Origin: Bdellovibrionales bacterium | Lineage (GTDB): Bacteria > Bdellovibrionota > UBA1018 | DNA length: 64,000 bases | Direction: 5' to 3' | Assembly: GCA_016786465.1 (NCBI GenBank) | Contig: JAEUWC010000024.1 | Location: 62,001-126,000 of the forward strand | Shown here: positions 34,315-43,537 of the stretch, one piece after another | Numbering within the stretch: position 1 is the first letter of the stretch | How the letters are laid out: the number at the start of each line of letters is the position of its first letter | Position numbers and translations under genes: made by a program | The notes under the pieces: model-generated | Database searches by the model: none | Told to the model about the DNA's origin: nothing | Seen by the model: the letters and a program-made list of their open reading frames with translations, nothing else

Positions 34315-36276
34315 TTAAAAGTCGTATAATTCGATCCCGCTCCAGTTGCGAGGAATCGTCAGTGGGTTTGAGACTTCGGTCGTCGTACCTTTGACTTTGA
34401 AAGGATAGGTGAACGTGGATCCGGAACGGTAACCGTTGCCAATTCGGAAAGAACCAAATGCTTTGACCAAGCCCAAACTGTTATCCAAGCAAACCGCACG
34501 ACCGTCGGAATCCACGACCATCGCATCGCAGTTGTAATGATGAATTTGGTTTCCTAGCCCTCCGTTCAAGTTGATTCCTGAACCTTGGGTCACAAAACGC
34601 ATCGCGCAGCCCAAACCCGAATCCGCGTAATAGGTGCGTCGAATCACCAAATAGCTTCGGTCCGCAGACTGTGCCATCCGCTTTCTCAAAGTCCGTGCTT
34701 CGCTGAACTGAACGTAACCGCTTCGGTTGCGGGTATAGTTCATGATTGGACCGTTGAGCTGAGTGCCTGGGTCCATCGTCGAATTGGGTAGCCCCAAAAT
34801 CTGCTTGGCCTTGTCCATGAACTGCTGATCGCTTGGGCCCGCTGTGCACCCGACTCGGTTCGCCAGAGAAGAATGCATGTAATAAACCTTCTTGATGACA
34901 CCAATGGGTGATGAAGCTGCGAACGGAAGCACCCCGGCTTCGAATTCGAAAAGCCCTTCGTTGGATGTTCCTGGGTTAGTCCTGGTAAAGGTCGTTCCCA
35001 TCCCCGTCGAACCATCACATGGCGTGAAAGCCGTAGAACCGTCCGAAGGCTTCTTCAGACGGCAAACCAAAGTGTCTCCGCCCGTCAAGGTTCCTTGAAG
35101 ACTTAAGCTGACTTGAAAAGCACCTGCCGCGGCCGTGGTCCACCAGGTCGTTTGCGGAGGTCCGCTTGTGATTTGTACGCGTGAAACGGTGAAAGAAGGT
35201 TGGGTTGCGATGATGGGGAATCCCGGCACCTGGCAAACGATGGTGTTAGGTGTTCCCTGGGTTGTTCCATAGGCATTCAAAGTGTAGACGCCGCCGCCTT
35301 GGTCCACGGGGGTGGCGTCGAACGTGGCTCGAGAAATTCCAGGAGTCGAAGTGTCGCCTTCCGTACAATTGAGTCCGGCAACAGAGATGGGGTTATTCCC
35401 GGTGTCGCGCGCATAAAGTGTGACGACCGCGGCACCCGTGTAGGGCACGTGGCCATTACTGATATGAATCGTCGAAGTCGTCGACGAAAAAGTATTTGGA
35501 GTCACCGTAATGTTCGCGGTGGATTGCAAGGTTCCAGTTCCGCCAATCACGACTTCAATCGTGTTCGCAGCGCCTGCCGCCATACCCACGACGTCTACCG
35601 TGTACACGCCGCCGCCCGTATCCACCTGATTCGTAAAGTACACGCGCGAATATCCGGTTGAAAAAAGGGCCTGCCGGGTCCGAACACGCATATTGTTCCA
35701 AGGTTCGTAAGTGGTGATCGGCGCATTGCTAGAATCGCGCATGTACACCGTCAAGGTCACGGTATTGCCGGCGGTGACGGTCGGTGAACTGATCGTGACG
35801 TATGAATTGTTCAAATCGACAGTCGAAGAAATGACATTTAACGTGCCCGGTAGGGTGTCCCAATCGGATGCGACACCGTAAAGTTCGTAATTCCACGAAC
35901 CCCAGGGTTGGTAATACAAAGTGACGCTGCTTTGCCCTTCAAGGAAACTGACTTGGTCCAGCCAGCCCGTGCAGTCGGCATTGGTGTAGAAGTACCCGCC
36001 TTTGGACGACTGAAGGTAGACCAAGCCGGCCGGCAATGTCTGCGCAGTATCCTTCATGGCGCGGGTTAAGGTCAAAGCACTGCTACAAGCACCTTTCAGC
36101 AGCGTTCCAGGTAGCGACGAAAAGGTGAGTGTGCCCACGGCGGTTCCGCTAAAGGCCAGCCAGTTCAACTTGCTTCTGCAGGCCGTGAAGGGGATCAAAA
36201 CAAAAAAGGAGACCCAAAGCCTTGCGGCCGCTTGGCTGAAAATCCAGTGGTGCCTGAGTCCCTTTTTAATCCCCAT
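34315..36276 (-). CDS. Lipoprotein with Ig-like (invasin/Big_1-type) repeats
   Basis: A 653-residue protein with a lipoprotein-type signal (hydrophobic residues 19-31, lipobox FTAC, Cys33). The central region holds two to three bacterial Ig-like repeats with patterns such as STVDLNNSYVTISSPTVTAGNTVTLTVYMRDSSNAP, and again VTLYARDTGNNPIS, each closing with DxGGGVYTxxxxG. The C-terminal 250 residues form a distinct domain with cysteines and a pattern like type IV pilin-associated or adhesin tips (RTYYADSGLGCAMRFVTQG, HHYNCDAMVVDSDGRAVCLD). It is probably a surface adhesin or structural protein. It lies 69 bases upstream of the reverse transcriptase on the same strand, so co-transcription is possible. 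Confidence 0.8.
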   Translation of the reverse strand: MGIKKGLRHHWIFSQAAARLWVSFFVLIPFTACRSKLNWLAFSGTAVGTLTFSSLPGTLLKGACSSALTLTRAMKDTAQTLPAGLVYLQSSKGGYFYTNADCTGWLDQVSFLEGQSSVTLYYQPWGSWNYELYGVASDWDTLPGTLNVISSTVDLNNSYVTISSPTVTAGNTVTLTVYMRDSSNAPITTYEPWNNMRVRTRQALFSTGYSRVYFTNQVDTGGGVYTVDVVGMAAGAANTIEVVIGGTGTLQSTANITVTPNTFSSTTSTIHISNGHVPYTGAAVVTLYARDTGNNPISVAGLNCTEGDTSTPGISRATFDATPVDQGGGVYTLNAYGTTQGTPNTIVCQVPGFPIIATQPSFTVSRVQITSGPPQTTWWTTAAAGAFQVSLSLQGTLTGGDTLVCRLKKPSDGSTAFTPCDGSTGMGTTFTRTNPGTSNEGLFEFEAGVLPFAASSPIGVIKKVYYMHSSLANRVGCTAGPSDQQFMDKAKQILGLPNSTMDPGTQLNGPIMNYTRNRSGYVQFSEARTLRKRMAQSADRSYLVIRRTYYADSGLGCAMRFVTQGSGINLNGGLGNQIHHYNCDAMVVDSDGRAVCLDNSLGLVKAFGSFRIGNGYRSGSTFTYPFKVKGTTTEVSNPLTIPRNWSGIELYDF

Positions 36277-36399
36277 GGGTATGCTTCATTATAGTCCCGG
36301 GAAGTCGCCTCATAAATAGTGGACTAATTTAATTTAAATCTTTAAATACAAGTAGTTGCGTTCAAATGTAAAGATCAAGGAATCGCGAGTCGCCAATAT

Positions 36400-36415
36400 T
36401 CAACCAAACGGTTGA
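36400..36415. promoter_or_regulatory. ArsR-type operator 1
   Basis: The palindrome TCAACC-AAAC-GGTTGA lies within a longer stretch (AATATTCAACCAAA-GGTT) that recurs 41 bases downstream. It overlaps the -35 element TTGACA of the arsR promoter, so bound regulator would block RNA polymerase. Confidence 0.7.
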
Positions 36416-36440
36416 CAATAGTTCCGGATTCCCCTAATAT
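36412..36440 (+). promoter_or_regulatory. Sigma70-type promoter of the ArsR/AHSA1 operon
   Basis: A perfect -35 (TTGACA, 36412-36417) is followed after 17 bases by TAATAT (36435-36440). The start site would fall near 36447, only about two bases before the ATG at 36449, so the message is probably leaderless. Confidence 0.7.
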
Positions 36441-36456
36441 TCAACCAAATGGTTAA
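36441..36456. promoter_or_regulatory. ArsR-type operator 2, overlapping the start codon
   Basis: TCAACC-AAAT-GGTTAA repeats operator 1 with two changes and covers the ATG of arsR at 36449. Two sites 41 bases apart on the same face of the helix bracket the promoter, which fits autorepression by the encoded regulator. Confidence 0.65.
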
Positions 36457-36799
36457 CATTCTTTCTTCTGAACTGGACCTGCTTTTTTACGCGCTTTCAG
36501 ATCCCACGCGTCGCCAGATTCTCAGTCTGATTGGTGATCGCTCGAAAACGATCACGGAACTAGCGGACCCGTTCAAGATGTCACTTGCCGCCGTTTCAAA
36601 GCACGTGAAGATCTTGGAAAAGGCGCGCCTTTTGACCCGAACGAAGAAGGGTCGGATCCACGAATGCATGCTGAATGCAGCAGCCTTGAAATCGGCTGAA
36701 CAGTGCATTCAGTTTTACACCCGTTTTTGGGAACACCGTTTGGAACTATTTGCGAAAAATTTGGAAGCAGAAACGAAATCAAAACCGAAAGGAAAGTAG
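36449..36799 (+). CDS. ArsR-family transcriptional regulator
   Basis: A 116-residue winged-helix regulator of the ArsR subfamily that pairs with AHSA1 proteins: LDLLFYALSDPTRRQILSLI, recognition helix SLAAVSKHVKILEKARLL, then the wing TRTKKGRIHECML. It lacks the CxC metal site of arsenic sensors. There is no Shine-Dalgarno sequence because the promoter lies directly upstream, so translation is probably leaderless. It should repress its own operon through the two operators. The AHSA1-type gene follows after one base. Confidence 0.93.
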   Translation: MVNILSSELDLLFYALSDPTRRQILSLIGDRSKTITELADPFKMSLAAVSKHVKILEKARLLTRTKKGRIHECMLNAAALKSAEQCIQFYTRFWEHRLELFAKNLEAETKSKPKGK

Positions 36800-36800
36800 T

Positions 36801-37505
36801 ATGCGTCACGCTGGAAGTTTGGAACTGAAGTCTGAAAAACAAATCAAGAAACCTGTGAAAGAAGTCTTTCAGGCGCTTTCAGAAGGTCTATTGTTCATGA
36901 ATTGCGGGGCCGATTCCGAATCCATTGAATTGGATTTTCGTGTCGGTGGAAAGTACAAGGTACAGTTCAAAAGCTACGGACTGACGAATCTGGGTGAATT
37001 TCTGGAAATCGTTCCGGAAAAAAAGATCGTTTTCACCTGGTGTACTTCATTTGAACATCAGATTCCCGATTCGACCGTCACGATCGAACTTTTGGCCGAA
37101 GGAAATCAGACGCGTCTTCTTTTGAAGCATGTCGGCTTTGCAGACGAAGAAAGTCGTGCGGCTCACCAAGGCGGCTGGGATGGCGGCATTGCGGACATGG
37201 CCAAGCAGATGCAAGAAGGGACCCTTCGTATGGTGCGTGTTTATTCGTCGCCGATCGAAAAGCTTTTTGCAACTTGCCAAGAAAAACTGGTGATCGGCAA
37301 GGCCCTAGAACTGGTGCCAAATAAAAAGATCGTTTTTGATGCAGAAACGACACGGGTAACATTGACCTTCGATCAAGAAGACGATGGTGGATCGTCTTTC
37401 GAATTGGTTCAAAGCAATCTGCCCAGTCCTGGGCTTCAAAAGTCCTTCCGAAAAAACTGGGAAAGAATTTCGGAATCCATGGCGTTGACATTGGGCCGAG
37501 GCTAA
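36801..37505 (+). CDS. Tandem AHSA1/SRPBCC-domain protein
   Basis: From the ATG at 36801 (AAAGGAAAG upstream) this is 234 residues, about twice a single AHSA1 domain. The first domain runs from KSEKQIKKPVKEVFQALSEG through VGGKYKVQFKSYG and GEFLEIVPEKKIVFTW to TRLLLKHVGF. A second, shorter half starts near residue 150 (SSPIEKLFATCQEKLV), repeats the pattern ALELVPNKKIVFD and ends with a helix. The domain binds hydrophobic ligands and often sits beside an ArsR regulator, as here. The ligand is unknown. Confidence 0.85.
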   Translation: MRHAGSLELKSEKQIKKPVKEVFQALSEGLLFMNCGADSESIELDFRVGGKYKVQFKSYGLTNLGEFLEIVPEKKIVFTWCTSFEHQIPDSTVTIELLAEGNQTRLLLKHVGFADEESRAAHQGGWDGGIADMAKQMQEGTLRMVRVYSSPIEKLFATCQEKLVIGKALELVPNKKIVFDAETTRVTLTFDQEDDGGSSFELVQSNLPSPGLQKSFRKNWERISESMALTLGRG

Positions 37506-37516
37506 AGCGACGGCGG

Positions 37517-37542
37517 GCCCGGTGGGGCTATTCCCACTGGGC
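37517..37542. terminator. GC-rich hairpin between convergent genes
   Basis: GCCCGGTGGG pairs with CCCACTGGGC (10 bp with one G-U wobble, 6-base loop). It lies at the ends of the AHSA1 gene and the convergent protease gene. No U-run follows, so it may be a 3' end stabiliser or a weak two-way terminator. Confidence 0.45.
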
Positions 37543-38919
37543 TACGCGTTCTTCCAAAAGCTTTTGAAAGTTTTCGCGGGCGCGGTCCAAAACCCCGTGT
37601 CCCTTGCCGTCGTGCCCCAATCCCTGATTAAAGCAGCTAAAAGCTTCAGTCCGCAGAATCTTCAGAACTTGGTCGATTCGCATGCGCGTGTAGGCAGGGA
37701 CGAATTGCGCACGCGGATACGAAAATTCTTCCTTCATTAGAATTGAAAATACGGCATCGCCCTGAATGTATTTGCCGGGCTTCGAAACAGGGTAAAGCGC
37801 TCGGCCTTTGATCACGGCGTCTCCGCGCTTGTAGCTTTCAAATTCTTCCTGAATGTTTAGCTGAATCGGTTTCAGGTCTTTTAGGAACTTCACGTAGCCC
37901 TTCAGTTCGCGTTTTTTGTAAAACTGGCGGTAATCTGAAACGCAGTTGGCAAGATCGCCCATCATCCCTGGAAGTTCGGTGTAAAGTTCAAAAGGTGCCA
38001 CAAATTCATCCAAAGGCGGATTGGCACTTCCGGGAATCTTGCGTTCGCCGGTGTGTTTTGCCGTCAACGGAACCTGGGTCTGAACAAAGTCAATCCAACG
38101 ACGGTTGGTGTTGAAAGAAGTCGGCGCAAAGCCGCTGATTCGCGTTTTTCCAACCGGCAGCTTTGGGTTTGCGTTGGATCCGACGCTGGTGACGCCCACC
38201 AAATATGGAACCCCTTTGCTGTTTTCGCAGACCAAAGTCCCGCCCGAATCGCCTGGGGCGACGTTGTTTTTTCCGCTGATAAAAGTCAGGAAGCTGTTTC
38301 GGACGTCGAATCGATCGGCCGTGATGCCGTGTAGCGTTCCAAATTGTTTGTTATTGTCCGTACCGTATCCAAAAATTCGGCAGTGTTTCGGATTTCTTAG
38401 CAACGAAATCGTTTGATAGTAATCCTTGGAAACAGCAACGGGTTTGAAACTAAAGGCCTTCGGTGCGCGTAAAACGTTGACATCAAAAGATTCGGCGCCG
38501 CGAAGGTAGTCTGGATTTGGGAATCCTTGGCTCCAAAAAATTTTCTGCGATTCTGTGGCTCCGGCTTTTGCGCCACATGTAGCGATTGCAGATCCGAATG
38601 CGATTTGAACTTGATAAAGTTGCCCTTGATCGTTTTCGCGAAAGCTTCCCGCAGTGGTAATCGGTCCATAGCAGTGGCTGGCGGTTAGAAGTTCTTGGGG
38701 TCCGATCAGTGTCGCTGAACATAGCGGTTCATCAGGCAGTGCAACGGTTTGTGCCGCGCCGATGGGTTTTCCCTTTGCGTTGATGGGGGTTCGGATGGCG
38801 ACGACATCGCTTGCGACCAGCTTACAAGCGTAGTCAGGATGTTCCGATGGATCGACATATTCGCCCATGATGGCGTGAGCATGTGACGAGACAAAAAGGC
38901 CGATGAAAGTCGCAAACAT
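37528..38919 (-). CDS. Exported trypsin-like (S1) serine protease
   Basis: I start it at the ATG at 38919 because AGGGG is 6 bases upstream; an upstream GTG would add six residues. The 463-residue protein has a signal peptide (MFATFIGLFVSSHAHA) and a chymotrypsin-fold domain. The triad is visible: His in LLTASHCYG, Asp in FDVNVL and Ser in VAPGDSGGTLVC. Cysteine pairs typical of secreted S1 enzymes are present. A C-terminal extension of about 170 residues (from PLDEFVAPFELY) is helical and not recognised. It may be a secreted or periplasmic prey- or nutrient-degrading protease. Confidence 0.9.
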   Translation of the reverse strand: MFATFIGLFVSSHAHAIMGEYVDPSEHPDYACKLVASDVVAIRTPINAKGKPIGAAQTVALPDEPLCSATLIGPQELLTASHCYGPITTAGSFRENDQGQLYQVQIAFGSAIATCGAKAGATESQKIFWSQGFPNPDYLRGAESFDVNVLRAPKAFSFKPVAVSKDYYQTISLLRNPKHCRIFGYGTDNNKQFGTLHGITADRFDVRNSFLTFISGKNNVAPGDSGGTLVCENSKGVPYLVGVTSVGSNANPKLPVGKTRISGFAPTSFNTNRRWIDFVQTQVPLTAKHTGERKIPGSANPPLDEFVAPFELYTELPGMMGDLANCVSDYRQFYKKRELKGYVKFLKDLKPIQLNIQEEFESYKRGDAVIKGRALYPVSKPGKYIQGDAVFSILMKEEFSYPRAQFVPAYTRMRIDQVLKILRTEAFSCFNQGLGHDGKGHGVLDRARENFQKLLEERVAQWE

Positions 38920-39040
38920 AATTACCCCTGGATTCACCCTGTCCTGGGTCCTATCTTTATTCGACGTGATGCGTCAATGTTTTATCTAAGGCATTGAGAT
39001 TCATAGTGAAATTTCGCTTAAACAAGCCCACAATAAAGGA

Positions 39041-39478
39041 ATGAACGGTGCTCACTTCCATTTGGTGGTCAATCACATTTCACTTTTCTCACTGCTTTTT
39101 GGAATCGTTGCCTACGGGCTTTCGCTTCGAAAAAAGTCAGCCGACCTGCGAACCCTGGCAGTGGGTTTGTTTGTTTTGACCGGTGTCTTTGCAGTCGTTG
39201 CGTTTGAATCCGGTGAAAAGGCCGAAGATTTTTTGAAGACCTTGGGCGGAGGGTTTGAAAGTTTCGTTGAGCCCCACGAACAGGCGGCCGTTTGGGCGCT
39301 CAGGTCCGGAATCTTGATTGCGCTGCTTTCAGTTGCGTACGAATGGGCGGTTCGTTCAAAGAAAAAAGCAGCCAAAGTTTTGCAATGGGCGCTTTTGGTT
39401 TTTGCGATCCATGGCTTTACCGTTTTTTCGGTGACCGCATTCTTGGGCGGCAAAGTTCGCCACACGGAAGCACGCTAA
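39041..39478 (+). CDS. Four-helix membrane protein with N-terminal His motif
   Basis: A 145-residue protein with AAGGA before the ATG and four membrane helices. It begins MNGAHFHLVVNHISLFSLLFG. This HxHxxxNH opening is shared with a widespread DUF2231-like group in which the histidines may bind metal or heme. A loop contains EPHEQAA with further acid and His residues. The C-terminus is GGKVRHTEAR. No biochemical function is known to me. It converges on the outer-membrane protein gene after 3 bases. Confidence 0.75.
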   Translation: MNGAHFHLVVNHISLFSLLFGIVAYGLSLRKKSADLRTLAVGLFVLTGVFAVVAFESGEKAEDFLKTLGGGFESFVEPHEQAAVWALRSGILIALLSVAYEWAVRSKKKAAKVLQWALLVFAIHGFTVFSVTAFLGGKVRHTEAR

Positions 39479-39481
39479 GGC

Positions 39482-40300
39482 TTAGAAAAAGAATTGCAGC
39501 TGAATTTCGGGGTGCAAGACCCCCACGGGACGAATCTGCGTTTCGTTAACATAAAGGACTTCCGGAAAAAAAACGCTACGAACCTGATAGTCAGAATAAG
39601 TCAGCGCATCTTTGTTCGGGTCAAAAGGAACCAGGTGGCGGGTTAACTGCATCGAATACGATGCGCCCAATTGGGCGTAACCCGACTTCCACCGGTAGGC
39701 CACAGAAACGCCGGTATGGAAATAGGGGTTGGGATAGTTCACACCCAGAATTCCGGATTCAACGCCCAAAATAAATTTTTCGCTGATTTCTGCCATCAAA
39801 AGTCCGGAAACGGATGATGTAATCGGGGTGCGATTCGTGGGCGGAGGCCGCAAGGAAAAGGCGACCCGGCTATCGGTGAAATGTTGCATGCTTGCGGCCA
39901 AGAAAAATTGCACGCGTTCATTGATTCGATTTTCAAAAGTCAGCCGCGCCATGTTGGACCTTTGACTGTAACGCGCAAAGCGCCGCCATTGAAGAAAGGT
40001 CAAAGTATTGAACGATCCAAATTCGAAAGACGCCGAACGAATCGGTCCAAGGTCCAGGGCCCGAGCATATTTTGCTCCGATCAAAGGAATGCTGTAGCCG
40101 ATGATCATCCACGGGCTGGTAAATACCATCCATTGATCCGTGATTCCGTAGCCCGTAACGCCCCATCCGGCGGTCACTTCGCCGGCTTTCAGTGTCCTAG
40201 TCGTGGGCGTCAGATTGTGTCCTAATGTTTCCTGGGCAAGCGCTGGTAAAGCATGGGTAAGAAAGGCCGCAAGCAAGATGAGTGTTCCAGGTGTCGACAT
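39482..40300 (-). CDS. Outer-membrane beta-barrel-like protein, unknown
   Basis: A 272-residue protein with a signal peptide (cleavage at ALA-Q, residue 22). The mature part alternates short amphipathic strands and turns (GWGVTGYGITDQWMVF, YAQLGASYSMQLTRH) and ends in an aromatic terminal residue (PEIQLQFFF), the usual outer-membrane insertion signal. It resembles small transporters or porin-like proteins of unknown role. No ribosome site is evident before the ATG. Confidence 0.75.
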   Translation of the reverse strand: MSTPGTLILLAAFLTHALPALAQETLGHNLTPTTRTLKAGEVTAGWGVTGYGITDQWMVFTSPWMIIGYSIPLIGAKYARALDLGPIRSASFEFGSFNTLTFLQWRRFARYSQRSNMARLTFENRINERVQFFLAASMQHFTDSRVAFSLRPPPTNRTPITSSVSGLLMAEISEKFILGVESGILGVNYPNPYFHTGVSVAYRWKSGYAQLGASYSMQLTRHLVPFDPNKDALTYSDYQVRSVFFPEVLYVNETQIRPVGVLHPEIQLQFFF

Positions 40301-40320
40301 GGTGAATGGAACATTCTAAT

Positions 40321-40509
40321 CTAGTCTTCTGCATTGGCCATCTTTTTGAGGACGATCGCAATGGTTTTGGAATCGATCTTGGCGCGCTTCATCAGGGCCC
40401 TAGCTTGATCAAAATCATCCGCGTCGACGGCATCTAAAAACGCGTCAAGCCGATCGATCTGGGCAAGTTTTTCCAGCACCACAGTTCCTTCAAAATCGAC
40501 TTCGCTCAT
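40321..40509 (-). CDS. Small acidic protein, unknown
   Basis: A 62-residue soluble helical protein (MSEVDFEGTVVLEKLAQIDRL, then DAVDADDFDQARALMKRA) with a net acidic N-terminal half and a basic end. It is divergent from the PhnA-type gene and downstream in line of the outer-membrane gene. There is no clear ribosome site. The composition looks like a real small protein, perhaps a partner or regulator, but no family is recognised. Confidence 0.5.
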   Translation of the reverse strand: MSEVDFEGTVVLEKLAQIDRLDAFLDAVDADDFDQARALMKRAKIDSKTIAIVLKKMANAED

Positions 40510-40534
40510 CGATCTATTGTAAGCTGATTTCAGA

Positions 40535-40897
40535 ATGCCGCAAAATCATCCCATCTGTCCCAAGTGCAATTCAACCCATGCGTATCCCGACGGCGCCCTA
40601 TGGACTTGTCCGGAATGTTTTCATGAATGGAATCCAGAAGCCGGGGCGACCCCTGCGGCCGATTTGGAAGAAGCGACTGCAAAATTCTTAGATTCAAACG
40701 GCGTGCAGCTTCAAGACGGGGACACCGTAGTGACCATTAAGGATCTTAAGGTCGGTAAAGACACCTTGAAGTCCGGAACGAAAGTGAAGGGGATTCGACT
40801 TTTGGATGAACCGGTGAATGGTCACGATATTTCGTGCAAGGTCGGCGAATTCGGATCCATTTACCTGAAGTGTTCAGTCGTGAAGAAGGCCAACTAG
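40535..40897 (+). CDS. yjdM: PhnA/YjdM-family zinc-ribbon protein
   Basis: A 120-residue protein with an N-terminal zinc ribbon (CPKCNSTHAYPDGALWTCPEC) and the C-terminal PhnA domain (LQDGDTVVTIKDLKVGKDTLKSGTKVKGIRL, and IYLKCSVVKKAN). This is the size and order of the YjdM/PhnA family. Despite the old name, a role in phosphonate use is not established for the family. There is no neighbouring phosphonate gene, so the function stays open. Confidence 0.9.
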   Translation: MPQNHPICPKCNSTHAYPDGALWTCPECFHEWNPEAGATPAADLEEATAKFLDSNGVQLQDGDTVVTIKDLKVGKDTLKSGTKVKGIRLLDEPVNGHDISCKVGEFGSIYLKCSVVKKAN

Positions 40898-40978
40898 TCA
40901 TTCTGGCGCAGGTTTTTGGCTTTCTTATGGGTTCGAGTCATGCCTTGGCCCATGCTTAAAATCATGGTACAGCGCCGT

Positions 40979-43534
40979 ATGCTAAAAAAAGCCTTGTTTT
41001 TCGTGGCCTTGATCGGTCTGACGCTTCCGGTAAATCCTGGCCACGCCTGCGTGGTTTTCGACAGTGAATCCATCGATGATCCGAATTCAATTGCGTACAA
41101 GAACATGGAAGCCGTTCGCGACTACTTGGTTAAGGTCGGCGAGTTAGAGCTGGGCGGCTGGGTCGCTAATCTTTTAAGCCGCGGCAAGATTTATCAGTCT
41201 GAAAAACTGGACCATTGGTTTCACGGGACACTGCAAGGCTGCGCGACCTTGCCCCTAAACGTCACCTTGCGGTCCGACTTTGTGCACCCCGGTGATCTGC
41301 TTAGCTTTGATTTGACAGCGACCGATCAGCAATTCCGAGGCGCAGCCGATCTGCTTCGCTTGATGGTGCACGAATTCATTCACATCATTGATCTGAACAA
41401 AACATCCGTTTCATTCGAGCAAGACACCTATGCTCGAAGCTTCACAGTGCTGAGTTCTATTTTGAAAAAACACCTTTTGGATCAGGCAGCAGCCTTTGCG
41501 ACGTCAGATCCGGCGCGTTCGGCAAACTATCGCCGTCAGGCCATGATTTTCGCAAGCGTGCTTTCCATGGAAATCGCAACCTATGACGTCGATGAATACG
41601 GCGAAATCAGTGACGGGTACTTTCCGCTTTTGGACCACCAGGGCTGCGTTCGAACGATGAATCGCAAAGAATACCCAGTTTACTTGAACATTCTTTCGTC
41701 GACGGGAAATTTGCCTACCTGGGATGATTACGTTGCGCGCGTGGATTCAATGGCAAAATCACACTTGCCCCCAGCTGTCGCAGGAAATTGCAGCAAGCCC
41801 GTAAAAATCGCGGCGCCATTGCCCGATCAAGCTTGGACGGTGGGGCACGAAAGTGTTCGCCATCGCTTTAAGGTCTATGAAGTCGACATCAGTCAAACGG
41901 GCCGGATGCTTCGAATGACCAAGAAAGGTCCCGCAGCGGACCTGAACAAAATCCAACTGACAGCCTACGAACAGCCTGACTTTTCGAATCCAAGAAAGTT
42001 GAAGGAAATCGGTCGAATTCCAAGCCACTGGACTTCGATGCGCTACGTGGTTTCCGGAAATGGAAATGGGATCAAGATCTTTGTGGAAGAAAACAATCCC
42101 GGAGAATTTCCAGGCACGATTTCAATCGAAGCCTTTGAAGAATGGTATGGAACCGATGGGGCAGCTTATCAGGCGCCTTTGACGCTCAGAGAAGTGTCAG
42201 TGGCCGCCGTGGGAATGATGGGCTACTATCCTCCGGCGGGAATCGAAAAAGACGCCAAACTGAATTTCTTTTCACGCGTCTTTTTCGAAGATGCGCGGGA
42301 TCAGATGGTGGCTTTTGAAATGGAACTGAAAAAGGGTGACGTGATTGATACGCACCTTTCGCTTCCACCGGCTGGCCAGTTTGACCAAGCCCGGGAAGGG
42401 CGCTGGTACCGAGTTCCTTCAGCAGGAACGGGCACTGGACCAACCGCGGCACCCCTGGTTTTGGAAGGGGTCATGCAGCGAACCGACGCCGTTCGCGAAT
42501 TTCGAGCCTATCAAGACGGGCGTTATCTTTTCGTGGTCAGAAGGATGGGGCGGACGCAAACGTTAGCGCACTATTCGGTACGCTTTGATGTGATGCATAC
42601 GGGACAACGCGACCATAACCCACAGTTCATCCAGATCGACGAAATCGGTCCAAACGATTATTACCGAATTCGTTCGACGCTTCCGATGGAATTCACCGTC
42701 GAAGGGTCGATGGACGCGGGTGTTTCCTATGTCGGCTATCGGCAGTGGTATTCGGCGCTTACCGGGCCCGCCGTTTACAAACCCTTTCAAGTTTATAAGT
42801 TAAACACACAAGAAAAAGACGTGATTCGAATCAACCGTTTTTCTGCGACAGAAATGGCAGAATCACAGTGCTTCATTTCCGAAGGCGCTGCTTTGACGTC
42901 AGTCTTTTCGTACACGGTTTCTTGTGAATCCTTTGAATTTCAAGTTCCCGACAACAAAGACTATTACTGGGTTGTTTTGGGTTCGGCTACGCCTGGGATT
43001 TCTCAGAATTACAGCGCCCAAATTCAGCTGAATCGAATTTCGGATCAGCCATCGTGGAATTGGTCACCAACTTGGATTCAGGATCCCGCGTTCTTCAAGA
43101 AGCTGGGAGTAGCGCCGCTTCAAGAATACCGCTTGGAAAGTCAGCAGATCACGGCCCTGCATCCAAAAGGGTTTTTGGTTCCCGATTCACGCTATTTGGC
43201 TTACCGAATTCAAACGACGAAAGATTCTTACTTTGCCATGAGCCACCCCGCATTCGGGATTCAGCGAAGGATCTATCTTGCTGAATTTGACCCAACGAAA
43301 TGGGCGGCCGGACAGCCAGCGCTGAAGAACCTTTATAACGGAACGCAAGGGTCATGGACGCACCATCGAGAATTGCCGGCGGGCGAATACATTTTGGTGA
43401 TCGAAGGCGGTTACAAAATTGACGCGGGCGAAGTTCCCGCGCTTTTGCGTTTCACCGGCGTGGACCTAGGCGTGAAGGTCGATCCGGTCAGCTACACGGA
43501 TCTGACGAACCCTGCGTTTAAGCTGTTTTTCTGA
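40979..43534 (+). CDS. Large exported HEXXH protein, putative metallopeptidase
   Basis: I start it at 40979 because a typical signal peptide begins there (MLKKALFFVALIGLTLPVNPGHA); other ATG codons are 15-63 bases upstream and none has a clear ribosome site. The 851-residue protein carries a zinc-binding HEXXH box in LMVHEFIHIIDLN near residue 130, preceded by a hydrophobic helix, as in zincins. The third ligand is not obvious; Asp and Glu residues in DVDEYGEISDG are candidates. The C-terminal 500 residues look like several beta-sandwich modules. It is probably a secreted or periplasmic enzyme of unknown target. Confidence 0.75.
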   Translation: MLKKALFFVALIGLTLPVNPGHACVVFDSESIDDPNSIAYKNMEAVRDYLVKVGELELGGWVANLLSRGKIYQSEKLDHWFHGTLQGCATLPLNVTLRSDFVHPGDLLSFDLTATDQQFRGAADLLRLMVHEFIHIIDLNKTSVSFEQDTYARSFTVLSSILKKHLLDQAAAFATSDPARSANYRRQAMIFASVLSMEIATYDVDEYGEISDGYFPLLDHQGCVRTMNRKEYPVYLNILSSTGNLPTWDDYVARVDSMAKSHLPPAVAGNCSKPVKIAAPLPDQAWTVGHESVRHRFKVYEVDISQTGRMLRMTKKGPAADLNKIQLTAYEQPDFSNPRKLKEIGRIPSHWTSMRYVVSGNGNGIKIFVEENNPGEFPGTISIEAFEEWYGTDGAAYQAPLTLREVSVAAVGMMGYYPPAGIEKDAKLNFFSRVFFEDARDQMVAFEMELKKGDVIDTHLSLPPAGQFDQAREGRWYRVPSAGTGTGPTAAPLVLEGVMQRTDAVREFRAYQDGRYLFVVRRMGRTQTLAHYSVRFDVMHTGQRDHNPQFIQIDEIGPNDYYRIRSTLPMEFTVEGSMDAGVSYVGYRQWYSALTGPAVYKPFQVYKLNTQEKDVIRINRFSATEMAESQCFISEGAALTSVFSYTVSCESFEFQVPDNKDYYWVVLGSATPGISQNYSAQIQLNRISDQPSWNWSPTWIQDPAFFKKLGVAPLQEYRLESQQITALHPKGFLVPDSRYLAYRIQTTKDSYFAMSHPAFGIQRRIYLAEFDPTKWAAGQPALKNLYNGTQGSWTHHRELPAGEYILVIEGGYKIDAGEVPALLRFTGVDLGVKVDPVSYTDLTNPAFKLFF

Positions 43535-43537
43535 ACC

